Shown: positions 55,411-64,000, counted from the first letter of the stretch. The stretch: DNA of 64,000 bases from Thermosynechococcus vestitus BP-1 (GCF_000011345.1 NC_004113.1:1798001-1862000); one strand, 5' to 3'. Program-made: numbers and translations. The notes: a model not told the origin generated them from the sequence alone.

Positions 55411-56133
55411 ATGCCCAATCAACCGCTCATTTGTCTAGAGAACATTTCCAAGGTTTACGGCCAAGGGGAAACCGAAGTGCAGGCCCTCAGGGCTGTGAAT
55501 TTGCAAATTCAGCAGGGAGAGTACTGTGCCATTATGGGGGCGTCGGGGTCAGGGAAGTCCACAATGATGAATATTATTGGCTGTTTGGATCGCCCCACCT
55601 CTGGCCGCTACTTTCTCGATGGCCAAGATGTGGCCTATCTGAGTGATGATGAACTGGCCCATATCCGCAATGTCAAGATTGGCTTTGTCTTTCAACAGTT
55701 TTACTTACTAGGGCAGCTAACGGCACTGGAAAATGTGATGCTGCCTATGGTCTATGCCCAAGTGCCGCCTAAGGAACGGCGCGATCGCGCGATTGCCGCC
55801 TTGGAACAGGTAGGCCTAGGGCACCGCCTTGAAAATCGTCCCAATCAACTCTCGGGGGGACAACAACAACGGGTGGCGATCGCCCGCGCCATTGTCAATC
55901 GGCCGTTGGTGCTGCTCGCCGATGAACCCACCGGTGCCCTCGATAGTCACACCACTGCCGAAATCCTGGCTATTTTTGGTGAACTCAATGCCGCCGGCAT
56001 GACCGTCATTATGGTGACCCATGAACCGGATGTGGCAGCGGTCACCCACCGCATTATCCAGTTTCGTGATGGTCAAATTCGTTGCGATCGCCCCAATCTC
56101 CCTAGCCCACTGGCGGCATCAGTTTTATCTTAG
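55411..56133 (+). CDS. MacB/LolD-type ABC transporter ATPase
   Basis: 240 residues. Walker [29 protein letters not shown], Walker [13 protein letters not shown] and VTHEPD. The family is the FtsE/LolD/MacB group, whose ATPases pair with MacB-type permeases and an HlyD-type adaptor. The permease is not adjacent; an HlyD-type adaptor is at 26565. Divergent from the Wza-type gene. Confidence 0.88.
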   Translation: MPNQPLICLENISKVYGQGETEVQALRAVNLQIQQGEYCAIMGASGSGKSTMMNIIGCLDRPTSGRYFLDGQDVAYLSDDELAHIRNVKIGFVFQQFYLLGQLTALENVMLPMVYAQVPPKERRDRAIAALEQVGLGHRLENRPNQLSGGQQQRVAIARAIVNRPLVLLADEPTGALDSHTTAEILAIFGELNAAGMTVIMVTHEPDVAAVTHRIIQFRDGQIRCDRPNLPSPLAASVLS

Positions 56134-56165
56134 GAAGGGAAGCTGCTGAGAAAAAAGTAAAAGGA

Positions 56166-56474
56166 ATGGCAAAAGCAGTTTGGAAAGGCGTGACCTTAGC
56201 CGAGAGCGATCGCTACGAAGTGGTCGAGGGCAATGTTTACTTTCCGCCAGAAACCCTCAATCTGACCTATTTTCAGCCCAGCGATACTCACACCGTTTGT
56301 GGTTGGAAAGGCACAGCCAGCTACTACCACATTGTTGTTAATGGCGAGGTGAATCGCGATGCGGCGTGGTACTACCCCGATCCCAAGCCTGCGGCAGCCC
56401 ATATCAAGGGCTATGTGGCCTTTTGGCGAGGGGTGCAGGTGACGCGCTCAGGGGAGGAATCCCCGCACGGTTGA
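56166..56474 (+). CDS. DUF427 protein
   Basis: 102 residues, the single-domain form: WKGVTLAESDRYEVVEGNVYFPPE, HTVCGWKGTASYYH, YYPDPKPAAAHIKGYVAFW. The fold is a beta-tent; function not known. The last 71 nt overlap the 3' end of the convergent metF. Confidence 0.87.
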   Translation: MAKAVWKGVTLAESDRYEVVEGNVYFPPETLNLTYFQPSDTHTVCGWKGTASYYHIVVNGEVNRDAAWYYPDPKPAAAHIKGYVAFWRGVQVTRSGEESPHG

Positions 56475-57363
56475 GAATTTCGGGAATCAAATCCTCACGG
56501 CGCACCGCCATTAAGTGCACCCCCTGACAGAGTTCCCGTGCTTGTTGGACCTGTTCGGCTGCAATGGTTATGCCTTCATCGAGGGGATCAGGTGCTGCGG
56601 CCAGCCGATCAATAATGTGCTGGGGAATCGAAGCCCCCGGCACTGCCCGATTGATAAACAGGGCATTTTTAGCAGACTTAAGAAGAAAAATTCCTGCAAG
56701 AATGGGCCGACCACAATCCGCGGCAATCTGATCCATAAACTTAGCTAGCCGCTCAAAGTCGGTAATCAACTGCGTTTGGAAAAACTGAGCGCCCGCTGCC
56801 AGTTTACGCTCAAACCGTTGTTGCAGACCCGACCAACTGGCAGACTGGGGATCAACGGCGGCGCCGGCAAAGAAATGTGTTGCTCCATCGGCTAGGGGGC
56901 GCTCTTCGCTATCCACCCCTCGATTGAGTTGGCCAATGACGCGCAAGAGACGGACAGATTCCAAATCAAAGACGGGCTTGGCTTGGGGATGATCCCCAGC
57001 TTTGACGGGGTCGCCCGTAAGTGCCAAAATATTGCGTAAACCAAGGGCGGCAATGCCCATGAGATCCGCTTGCAGCGCAATGCGGTTGCGATCGCGACAA
57101 GCTATTTGACAAATCGGCTCAAACCCCTGCTGTTGCAACAAGTAGGCGGCTGCCCAAGAACTCATTCGCAGCACAGCGCGACTGCCATCGGTGACATTGA
57201 CAGCATGAACTCTCCCCTTCAGATGGGCTGCTTGGCGCAACATTGTACTGGCATCCCTACCCTTAGGGGGACACACCTCGGCGGTAATGAGAAACTCACC
57301 CTGCTCACAGGCAGCTTGAAAACGCGAGACTGACAAGGAAGTGGCTAGAGCGCGACTAGGCAA
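56404..57363 (-). CDS. metF: Methylenetetrahydrofolate reductase family
   Basis: 319 residues, TIM-barrel. ITAEVCPPKGRD is the strand with the catalytic Glu; NILALTGDPVKAGDH and FFQTQLITDFE follow. It reduces methylene-THF to methyl-THF for methionine synthesis. The start is TTG 57363, the only sensible start before the family N-terminus. The C-terminal tail (SASPAPLAKRPHSP) lies in the overlap with DUF427 and may be non-conserved. Confidence 0.87.
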   Translation of the reverse strand: MPSRALATSLSVSRFQAACEQGEFLITAEVCPPKGRDASTMLRQAAHLKGRVHAVNVTDGSRAVLRMSSWAAAYLLQQQGFEPICQIACRDRNRIALQADLMGIAALGLRNILALTGDPVKAGDHPQAKPVFDLESVRLLRVIGQLNRGVDSEERPLADGATHFFAGAAVDPQSASWSGLQQRFERKLAAGAQFFQTQLITDFERLAKFMDQIAADCGRPILAGIFLLKSAKNALFINRAVPGASIPQHIIDRLAAAPDPLDEGITIAAEQVQQARELCQGVHLMAVRREDLIPEILNRAGIPPLSASPAPLAKRPHSP

Positions 57364-57391
57364 CTATCATACACACTCGTGGTGCCCCTTC

Positions 57392-58759
57392 CTAGGCGGC
57401 CAAGTGGGCACTCACCGTCTGCACTAGTGTCTCTGTCCAATAATCAGCAATATTCTGCTGTTCTGCTTCCACCATGACGCGGATAACCGGCTCTGTACCG
57501 GAAGCACGCACCAGGACTCGCCCGCGATCGCCCATATCCAGTTGAGCTTTGGCAATCATCCGTTGGAGAGGTTCACACTCTTGCCAGCGAAGCCGCCGCT
57601 GGCGATCCTCAACCCGGACATTGCGGAGAATTTGCGGGTAGGGAGTAAAACTTTGGTCCCGCAGTTGCGCTAGGGATAGACCAGAATCCTGAACTAGGGT
57701 CGCCAAGTGAACTGCCGTGAGCAGGCCATCCCCCCCCACACCATAGTGGCGGCAGAGGATGTGTCCCGACTGTTCTCCCCCCAGCATGGCACCGTGGCGC
57801 AACATTTCTGCATGGACGTATTGATCGCCCACCGCCGCCCGTACCAGTTGTCCACCCCGTGCTTGCCAGGCCCGCTCAAAGCCCAGATTTGACATCACAG
57901 TGGCCACAATTAAATCCTTGGGCAGTTGTGCCTGCGACTGGAGTTGTTGTCCCCAGAAATAGAGAATGTGATCGCCATCAACCACCCGTCCTTGACTATC
58001 CACCGCCAGGACGCGATCGGCATCGCCATCAAAAGCAAATCCCATCGCAGCACGGGCTTCACGGACAGCTTGCTGCAACGGTTCCAGATAGGTAGAGCCA
58101 CAGTTGACATTAATCCGATTGCCATCGGCGCGATCGTGGAGAGCAATCACCTCAGCCCCTAGGGCATGGAAGACCGTCGGTGTCACCGCCACCGCCGATC
58201 CCCAGGCCAAATCCAACACCACCCGTAGTCCTCGCAGGGGTTGACGATCCTGAAGGGGAGCTTGGACCGCATGGCGATAGCGCTGGACCAATTCGGGGCG
58301 ATGATGCAAATGTCCCCAATCCTCCCTATAGGGGAGCGATCGGCCGGCATTTAAGTGGGCTTCAATTTCTTTTTGCAGATCAGGGCAAAGTTTGCTGCCA
58401 TCACTGCCAAAAATTTTAATACCGTTATCGGCGGGGGGATTATGACTGGCAGAAATCATCGCACCACCAATGGCTTCTGTGGTGGCTGTTAGGTAGGCAA
58501 TACAGGGGGTCGGACACAGGCCCACATGCCACACCTCAAAACCAGCGGCAGTTAAGCCTGCAGCCAAGGCTGTAGCCAACATATCACTGGAGTTGCGGGA
58601 GTCTTGACCAATGATAAAGGGGCGCTGGGGTGCATCTGTCGTTTGTCGCAGAACTTCTCCCACCCAGTATCCCAAGCTCAAGGCTAAGTTGGGGGTTAGC
58701 AACTCTCCCGCCCGTCCGCGAATGCCATCGGTTCCAAACCGAATCGGCTGCTGCCCAGT
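57392..58759 (-). CDS. glmM: Phosphoglucosamine mutase
   Basis: 455 residues from ATG 58759, with TGAGGAA just upstream; a frame to 58789 adds ten residues. It converts glucosamine-6-P to glucosamine-1-P for UDP-GlcNAc and peptidoglycan. Active-site serine in [14 protein letters not shown], metal loop [12 protein letters not shown], and C-terminal [12 protein letters not shown] phosphate site are intact. Confidence 0.96.
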
Positions 58760-58945
58760 CATCGTTGATTCCTCACGCCACACCAACACTCACAATTTTC
58801 TAGTCGATTCCCTTAGCTATGCAGAAGAGGATTTGTAACATTTATTCACTATCTCTGGACTATACCATCTCTATACACTTTTGCTATCGCCGTAACGTCC
58901 CCCCACAGGAGTATTCTGGATCAGCGAGAATTGAGGCGAAGCCAA

Positions 58946-59968
58946 ATGTTACCACCTGACCTGCGCCAGCAATTGCAATCCTGCCAAGGGCGACTCCTAC
59001 ACCTTTTGCAGTCCTTTTCTTCAGCACGGGTACTCGTGGTGGGGGACCTCACCCTCGATGAATTCCTGACAGGGCAGGTGGAGCGCCTCTCCCGGGAAGC
59101 TCCTGTGCTGATTTTGCGCCATGAGTTTACCCGCCAAGTCCCCGGGGGCGGTGCCAACGCTATCTACAATTTGGCCAAGTTGGGCGCTCAGGTGCAGGCG
59201 GTTGGTCTTGTCGGTACCGATCCCCAGGGGGAGGCACTCTGTAGCATTTTTCAGGAGGCAGGGATTGATACACGGGGCATCTTGAAGGATAGCGATCGCC
59301 CCACAGTGACCAAAACCCGCATTTCGGGCCATGCTCGCCAGTCGGTGACCCAGCAAATTGTCCGCGTCGATCGCAAATCCGATGATCTCCCTTCCCCGGC
59401 CCTTCAGGAAGCGCTAGCTACCTTCATTCGCGAGCAGCTGGGGACTGCCGATGCGGTAGTTTGCTCCGACTATGGGGATGGTGTCTTTACGCCCCCTGTG
59501 ATTGCCGCTGCTTTGGAGCATCAGCGCACGATTGTTGATAGCCAACGGGATTTAGCCCGCTATCGCGGTGCTTTCCTATTTACGCCAAACCTGCCAGAAG
59601 CGGAGGCAGCAGTGGGCTACCCAATTCGGACGGAGGCGGAGGTCCTGCAAGCGGGGGAAGACCTGCTGAATTTGACCGGGGCTAAATATGTGCTGATTAC
59701 GCGGGGGGATGCTGGTATGAGTCTCTTTAGCCGGGAGGCAGCGCCCTATCATTTGCCCGCCTTTAACCGCACAGATGTCTTTGATGTAACTGGTGCAGGC
59801 GATACGGTTGTGGCTGCTTTAACCCTTGCCCTTGTGGCGGGGGCTAGTCTTTGGGAGGCGGCCGTTTTAGGCAATTTAGCCGCCAGTATTGTCGTACGCC
59901 AGTTTGGTACAGCCACCACCTCCACCGCAGAGATGGCGGCAGCCCTTCGCTCTTTGCTGGAAGATTAG
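58946..59968 (+). CDS. RfaE1-like heptose-7-phosphate kinase (PfkB family)
   Basis: About 340 residues from ATG 58946 (GAGG 9 nt upstream; a TTG at 58931 is in frame). PfkB kinase fold: VVGDLTLDEFLTGQVERLSREAP, PGGGANAIYNLA, and DVTGAGDTVVAAL with the catalytic Asp. The order matches the N-terminal half of HldE. The sugar may be a heptose phosphate for lipopolysaccharide or another sugar. No cytidylyltransferase half follows. The stop interlocks with the amidase gene (TTAG). Confidence 0.85.
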   Translation: MLPPDLRQQLQSCQGRLLHLLQSFSSARVLVVGDLTLDEFLTGQVERLSREAPVLILRHEFTRQVPGGGANAIYNLAKLGAQVQAVGLVGTDPQGEALCSIFQEAGIDTRGILKDSDRPTVTKTRISGHARQSVTQQIVRVDRKSDDLPSPALQEALATFIREQLGTADAVVCSDYGDGVFTPPVIAAALEHQRTIVDSQRDLARYRGAFLFTPNLPEAEAAVGYPIRTEAEVLQAGEDLLNLTGAKYVLITRGDAGMSLFSREAAPYHLPAFNRTDVFDVTGAGDTVVAALTLALVAGASLWEAAVLGNLAASIVVRQFGTATTSTAEMAAALRSLLED

Positions 59969-61704
59969 GGCCGCGTGGCCTGCTGCAACCATTTAAGAAG
60001 GCCTTGGGCAAGGGTGCGAGCAAGCTCACCTTGGGCTTGGGGGTTAACAATCCACTCAAACTCTTCGGGGTGAATCATGAAGCCCAGTTCTAGCAGCACC
60101 GCAGGGGCAATTGTCGGACGAGTTAGGGCAAGGTTATTCCAAAACACACCGTACTGCGGCCGCCGCAGTTGCTGACTCAAATAATTCCCTAGGAAAACCG
60201 CAAGGTCATGGCTTTGAGGGTGATACCAAAAGGCGCCAATTCCTTGGGTATTGCGGGCATCGCCAGCATCGGGAAGAGCATTGTAGTGCAGGCTGAGGGC
60301 AAGGGTGGGTTGAGCGGATTCAATGGCGAGACTGCGATCGAGTAAGTCCAGATCAATATCCTCTGTGCGCGTTAAAATGACCGTTGCCCCAAGGCGTTCT
60401 AGCTCGGGTGCCAGTTTTTTTGCCAGTGTGAATGTGACAACCTTCTCTGGGGTACCATCTGGGCCCCGTGCCCCCAGATCCTCAGGCCCGCCATGGCCAG
60501 GATCGATGAGGATTTTAATTCCCCGCAGGGGTTGTGTGCCCTGTTGGAGTTGTGGTGGATGGCGCAGTTGCAGCAGCAGCCGATTCCCTTCATAGGCGAC
60601 GCGATAGCCCCACTGTTGGCGATGATGCAGCGTAAACCGATACTCCACCCGTTGTTGATCAAGGGGGGACCAATCAAGGCGCTGAATGACGGGATCAGTA
60701 TCGACGCGAATGATGTCGGTTTGGGGAATCGTGTTGTGGAGCGTCAGCGTGAACTGGCGATCGCCCTGCTGAATGGAAATTGGCACCGGCACATCCAAAG
60801 GAAAGCTGATTTCTGTCCAACCCGACCGCTGACGACTGGTAATACTGCGAATGGTGGCTGTTGTCGGCAGCGCACTGGAAAGGAAGCGCACCTCATCGGC
60901 GCGGATCCAACCCCCATAGTCCAGATGCAACCAATCCCCCGTTTGTCCTCGCACCCGTGCTCGCGTTCCCACTGGCAGGGGCGTCAGCCGCGAATAATCG
61001 GTGCTGGGCCCAGTGCGTGCTACGCCCCCAAAAGGGCGGTTGACTTCAACAACAGGTAAGTGCGTCGGCTCAGCCACACGAATGCGGGCACCCAGTTGCC
61101 GCTGGCTTGCAAATCGCCATTGAATTGGGCCATAGTCCCCCACCTGGGTCAATTGCAGGCAGTTGCGGTACAAAGAAGGGCGAGCAGTGACCCCATCGGC
61201 TTGATCAATCAGGGCGGCAAGATTAGAGGGCAGTTGCACTTGGGGGGGTAGGGGTTCTAGGGGCAGAAGGTGCTGACCCACTTGCACTTCAACGGCGCGA
61301 TCGCCAGGGGCAGCAGCGGTAAAGCAAACAATATCATTGGGCAGCCGCACTAAATCGGCTGTTGGCTCTAGGGGTTGTGGGCTGGTCGGTATTTCGGGCA
61401 CGGTGCGGGTGATGGCAAACTCGAGGCGTTGATCTCCCGCTTGGAGAGTGATGCGATTCAATCCGGGTTGCAGAGGAATACTGGGGGCAAAGTGTCCCGC
61501 TGGCGAGCGATCGCCAATCACTTGACCATTGAGCGTCACTGCGACCTGGGGCGGGGCTGTACCAATAAAGAAAATCTGGGGGGCACTGGTGGTGTGCTGC
61601 CGCGGCGGATAAACCACTTGTAGGGAACCCTGTGCTGTTGCTGGCTGGAGTGAACCCACGATGACTGCACTCAGGAAACTCAAACTCACCCCATTCACCC
61701 CCAA
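59965..61704 (-). CDS. N-acetylmuramoyl-L-alanine amidase with SH3 domain
   Basis: 579 residues. N-terminal signal peptide (FLSAVIVGSLQPATAQG), a beta region (about 35-105), an SH3-type domain (RTGPSTDYSRLTPLPVGTRARVRG), a linker, then Amidase_3 at about 395-575. Zinc ligands are in ILIDPGHGGPED, ALSLHYNA and the catalytic Glu in VLLELGFMIHPEEFE. It splits peptidoglycan stems, as in cell separation. It ends on the heptose-kinase stop. Confidence 0.93.
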   Translation of the reverse strand: MGVNGVSLSFLSAVIVGSLQPATAQGSLQVVYPPRQHTTSAPQIFFIGTAPPQVAVTLNGQVIGDRSPAGHFAPSIPLQPGLNRITLQAGDQRLEFAITRTVPEIPTSPQPLEPTADLVRLPNDIVCFTAAAPGDRAVEVQVGQHLLPLEPLPPQVQLPSNLAALIDQADGVTARPSLYRNCLQLTQVGDYGPIQWRFASQRQLGARIRVAEPTHLPVVEVNRPFGGVARTGPSTDYSRLTPLPVGTRARVRGQTGDWLHLDYGGWIRADEVRFLSSALPTTATIRSITSRQRSGWTEISFPLDVPVPISIQQGDRQFTLTLHNTIPQTDIIRVDTDPVIQRLDWSPLDQQRVEYRFTLHHRQQWGYRVAYEGNRLLLQLRHPPQLQQGTQPLRGIKILIDPGHGGPEDLGARGPDGTPEKVVTFTLAKKLAPELERLGATVILTRTEDIDLDLLDRSLAIESAQPTLALSLHYNALPDAGDARNTQGIGAFWYHPQSHDLAVFLGNYLSQQLRRPQYGVFWNNLALTRPTIAPAVLLELGFMIHPEEFEWIVNPQAQGELARTLAQGLLKWLQQATRP

Positions 61705-61775
61705 CCCTCATACCTTTCTTAACCTTTTCTTCAGATTACAGCGCTTTTCTAAAATGCGGGATACCGATGATGCCG

Positions 61776-61793
61776 TTTTGCCTATTTTGCCTA
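61776..61793. repeat. Perfect tandem duplication, 9 bp x 2, in an A/T-rich spacer
   Basis: TTTTGCCTA at 61776-61784 and 61785-61793. The 398-nt spacer 61705-62102 is clearly richer in A/T than its neighbours. It also holds an AAGAGAA/TTCTCTCTT-type hairpin around 61855-61875. I find no supported gene in it. Confidence 0.9.
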
Positions 61794-61994
61794 TTGTGAT
61801 CCTGCTTCATCCTTGTGGAAAGAACTGTTATAAAAGTCAATTACTTCTCAGAAAAGAGAAGAAATTCTCTCTTAGGCCACTTATAGAATTCTTTGATCCC
61901 TGGCAAATTAGCATATTTTTTAACATTGGGATCATTGCCATCTCTGGGAAATCCATCCATAATAGGAAGTATCCTCTCTCATAAATTTTCTTAA

Positions 61995-62006
61995 TGTTGC
62001 GCAACA
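61995..62006. promoter_or_regulatory. Perfect 12-bp palindrome
   Basis: TGTTGCGCAACA is an exact dyad, about 97 nt before the zinc-ribbon gene. Related half sites TTGCAAC (about 62030) and TTGCGCA (62042-62048) follow. It could be an operator or be chance. Confidence 0.35.
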
Positions 62007-62102
62007 CTATTTCTTTAGTTTTGTTGTTTTGCAACGTGAGTTTGCGCAGCACTTTTATCACAAGTCGGTGTCCATCAAAAAGAATTTAAGGATTATTTAA
62101 CT

Positions 62103-62327
62103 ATGGTTACGATGCAAACGATTCACTGTCCTCACTGTGGTAAATTAGCGCTGCGCCAGCGCTATGGTTCCGTGAGTCACACCCAATGTCCCCACTGTGA
62201 TTACGTCCTAACAATGTGCGATCGCACGGGACGGGTGCTAGAGGCCTATACGCCGGAAATTACCCATGTGGGTCAGTATGGCCCCAATCTCACCTGCACC
62301 ATAGAGCGGACAAGGGCACTCTGCTAG
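62103..62327 (+). CDS. Small zinc-ribbon protein
   Basis: 74 residues; ATG 62103 or, in frame, ATG 62112. Two knuckles, CPHCGK and CPHCDY, spaced about 20 residues apart, form a zinc ribbon. Similar short cyanobacterial proteins are often mislabelled as PriA helicase. A DNA- or RNA-contact role is inference. Confidence 0.75.
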   Translation: MVTMQTIHCPHCGKLALRQRYGSVSHTQCPHCDYVLTMCDRTGRVLEAYTPEITHVGQYGPNLTCTIERTRALC

Positions 62328-62395
62328 CAAGGATTTATTAGAAGAATCTAAAGATTGATGAGGGAAATCCTGAGAGTTGTTAAGATAGTTTACAT

Positions 62396-62674
62396 ATGGC
62401 TATCTTACTTCTACTGGTACTGGCATTGGTGCTGTGGTCGGTGCGACTCCTTCACGGCGCCTATCGCCTTCGGGATTTTTCCTTACTGCTGGCGAGCGGC
62501 CTTGTGGCCATCTCAGCGGGAGGTGTCATTTTTGTCTATAGCCTGATGAATGGCTGCGTTGGCTATCTCAGTCAAGCTCAGCCTATTCCTGAATCCGATG
62601 CTGCTGTCATCATGTCTGATGTGGCCTACTTTGAGAGTGCCTCTGGAACCACAAACACAACCTTTAGCCCCTAG
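62396..62674 (+). CDS. Small membrane protein, two helices
   Basis: 92 residues. Hydrophobic segments at 2-20 and 29-51 with a short basic loop (YRLRDF) between; the tail is hydrophilic with NTTFSP. No family recognised. A TAAGAT -10 ends 9 nt before the ATG and no Shine-Dalgarno is seen, so leader and start are uncertain. The stop interlocks with the transporter gene (CTAG at 62671-62674). Confidence 0.6.
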   Translation: MAILLLLVLALVLWSVRLLHGAYRLRDFSLLLASGLVAISAGGVIFVYSLMNGCVGYLSQAQPIPESDAAVIMSDVAYFESASGTTNTTFSP

Positions 62675-63873
62675 ATTCGACTAACAATCCAAGCATAGGC
62701 GATCGCCAGGGTGAACACCGTGAGTGGAGCACCAAAGCGAAAGTGCTGCCAAAAGGAAAACCGCTGCCCGGAGCTAGCAGCTGCCTCCACTGTAATTAAA
62801 TTAGCCACAGCGCCAAAAAGGGTGAGATTCCCCGCGAGGGTACTCGTGGCTGCCAGGAGGTACCAGAGTTGATCGGCACTTTTGGGGATAAACTGCCCCA
62901 AGAGCAGCACCGTCGGCACGTTAGAGATCAAATTCGACAGCAATGCTGTAATCACCACGAGGGGCAAGGGCTGATTCAGCCAAGGGCGCAAAATGCCTAG
63001 TAAATCAAGGTTTTGCATACAGCGGGTCAGAATAAACAGACCCGCAAACAGAACCAATAGTGACCAATCCACCTGAGCAAGTACCCGCTCTGGCTGAAGA
63101 CGGCGGGTAACCAGCAAAGCTGCGGCTGCCAATAGAGAGGATTCTGCTAGGGGAAAGCCCAGCAGAAAGGCCAAAAACATCAGCCCAGAGACAATCAGTG
63201 TCTTGTGGAGTAACCCTTTTTGCACCGGCGCTGCTGGGAGTGTAGCTAATGTAAAGGGTTGGCGCGATCGCACCTCCGGATAGAGCCACCCCAACCAGGC
63301 CACTTGCAGACCCAACCCCACCCCTGCAACGGGTACCATCACTTGGGCAAACGGAAGATACCCTAACTCGGAAAACGATCCCACGAGAATATTTTGGGGA
63401 TTGCCGCTAAGGGTAGCTACAGAACCGATATTGGTTGCCCCTGCGATCGCCAGCAGGTAGGGCACTGGATTCAAACCCAAAACATGGGTAATGCGCAGGG
63501 TTAAAGGCGTCGTTACAAGGGCAAGGGTATCATTCAGAAAGACCGCCGATAGTATTCCCGTCGCCACGGTGAGAAACACCAGCAACCCCCAGGGACTGCC
63601 ACTAAAGCGCACCACGGTCACCACCGCTATTTGAAAAAAGCCGCTTAAGCCGAGATAGGCATTCACAATCATCATGCTCAGCAAGAACACGATGGCTTGG
63701 GGATCAATGGCTTGCCACGCAGTGGGTAGATCAATCGCCCCTAGGGCAATCAAAAGAGCCGCACTCACAAGGGCGATCGTTGCGCGATTCATGTGTAGCC
63801 CCGGCACCCCCCCAAGGGCCAAGGCACCGTAGCTGAGGGCGAGAATCAGGAGTTGCAGCAGAAACCGCAGCAC
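62671..63873 (-). CDS. SLC13/ArsB-NhaD-type anion permease
   Basis: 400 residues, about ten membrane helices. NDTLALVTTPLTLRITHVL and ATNIGSVATLSGNPQNILVGSF match the first conserved hairpin of the DASS/ArsB superfamily, and SNLISNVPTVLLLGQF the second. The substrate is unknown: sodium/anion, arsenite or citrate-type carriers are in the group. It starts with GTG 63873, directly at the stop of the upstream gene (TAGGTG). Confidence 0.85.
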   Translation of the reverse strand: MLRFLLQLLILALSYGALALGGVPGLHMNRATIALVSAALLIALGAIDLPTAWQAIDPQAIVFLLSMMIVNAYLGLSGFFQIAVVTVVRFSGSPWGLLVFLTVATGILSAVFLNDTLALVTTPLTLRITHVLGLNPVPYLLAIAGATNIGSVATLSGNPQNILVGSFSELGYLPFAQVMVPVAGVGLGLQVAWLGWLYPEVRSRQPFTLATLPAAPVQKGLLHKTLIVSGLMFLAFLLGFPLAESSLLAAAALLVTRRLQPERVLAQVDWSLLVLFAGLFILTRCMQNLDLLGILRPWLNQPLPLVVITALLSNLISNVPTVLLLGQFIPKSADQLWYLLAATSTLAGNLTLFGAVANLITVEAAASSGQRFSFWQHFRFGAPLTVFTLAIAYAWIVSRI

Positions 63874-64000
63874 CTACTGTTGGGTTTGAATTTTCTCGGC
63901 CTCTAGGGCATCAAGCAATTTCCCAAGGGCCGCAAGATCGTCACCATCATATTCCCGCTTCCACAGCAGTTGGGAAATTTGGTTTTCAATGGCTGAGGTT
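63874..64000 (-). CDS. 3' end of an unknown gene
   Basis: The frame is open from the window edge to TAG at 63874-63876, about 41 residues (ending DALEAEKIQTQQ). It is acidic, helical and hydrophilic. Its stop abuts the GTG of the transporter, so the two share a transcript. Too short to classify. Confidence 0.6.
   Translation of the reverse strand, partial: TSAIENQISQLLWKREYDGDDLAALGKLLDALEAEKIQTQQ

Noticed and set aside
61661-61984. 107-residue frame in the A/T-rich spacer
   Set aside because: It begins inside the amidase gene on the other strand, has no ribosome-binding site and a composition typical of translated spacer.
1-64000. Mobile elements, CRISPR arrays, group II introns
   Set aside because: No transposase, integrase, reverse transcriptase or regularly spaced repeats were found on either strand.

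Overview
The window is chromosomal DNA of a thermophilic unicellular cyanobacterium, almost certainly Thermosynechococcus. The evidence is the HIP1 octamer GCGATCGC and its GGCGATCGCC variant scattered through genes and spacers, a full photosynthetic gene complement (psaD, Mg-protoporphyrin ester cyclase, heme oxygenase, a one-helix high-light-inducible protein, Rubisco factor Raf1, solanesyl diphosphate synthase, MPBQ/MSBQ methyltransferase), a single acyl-lipid delta-9 desaturase, and a PsaD protein that matches, from memory, the one in the T. elongatus photosystem I structure. I saw no rRNA, CRISPR array, transposase, integrase or intron. This is dense core genome with one tRNA.

Layout. 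1-5763: 3' part of a DUF1400 alpha/beta hydrolase, a spacer that can fold into a compact RNA, a DUF928 protein, desC, then hemN and heme oxygenase on the minus strand. 5764-9919: a divergent promoter region feeding heme oxygenase (-) and acsF/chlA (+), a DUF3181 protein, psaD with a structured upstream region, a YqiA-like esterase and the MPBQ/MSBQ methyltransferase. 10160-17962: ribBA, phosphopantetheinyl transferase, a Cys-rich orphan, a Gfo/Idh oxidoreductase, queC, dnaK, a tiny basic protein and a half-size GDT1/UPF0016 protein. 18103-25012: an MscS channel with a cNMP-like domain, yraN, hemA, then an iron operon feoA(double)-feoB-feoC-ferritin. 25117-30565: valine-pyruvate aminotransferase, an HlyD-type adaptor, a VOC protein, pepA, rsmE. 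30622-35378: the str operon (rpsL-rpsG-fusA-tuf) plus rpsJ behind a terminator. 35409-42806: M61 peptidase, uvrC, tRNA-Gly(GCC), sdhB, a 52-residue Hlip, a MalK-like ATPase, solanesyl diphosphate synthase. 43013-51889: an LCP protein, clpR, a prohibitin, lysA-cdaA-uppS-upp-thrB-raf1. 51897-64000: a tyrosine-kinase-like/Wzz protein with a Wza-type exporter, a MacB-type ATPase, DUF427, metF, glmM, a heptose-kinase-like protein, an amidase, two small proteins, an SLC13/ArsB-type permease and the end of an unknown gene.

How the genes work together. Several blocks concern tetrapyrrole and iron supply: hemA, hemN, heme oxygenase, acsF, and the feo-ferritin operon that links Fe(II) uptake to storage. 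Others concern the envelope: lysA, cdaA, uppS, glmM, the amidase, the LCP protein and the polysaccharide export pair. The str operon and rsmE serve translation.

Structural points that annotation alone would miss: five of eleven convergent gene pairs interlock their stop codons in a 4-nt overlap and two more overlap further; at least seven spacers carry exactly two perfect tandem copies of unrelated 8-17 bp units, one of which duplicates the end and stop codon of uppS; the feo promoter region carries a 24/25-bp direct repeat 32 bp apart; and several enzyme families show altered signature residues (ClpR Ser to Gly, kinase P-loop Lys to Arg, cNMP-site Arg to Cys).
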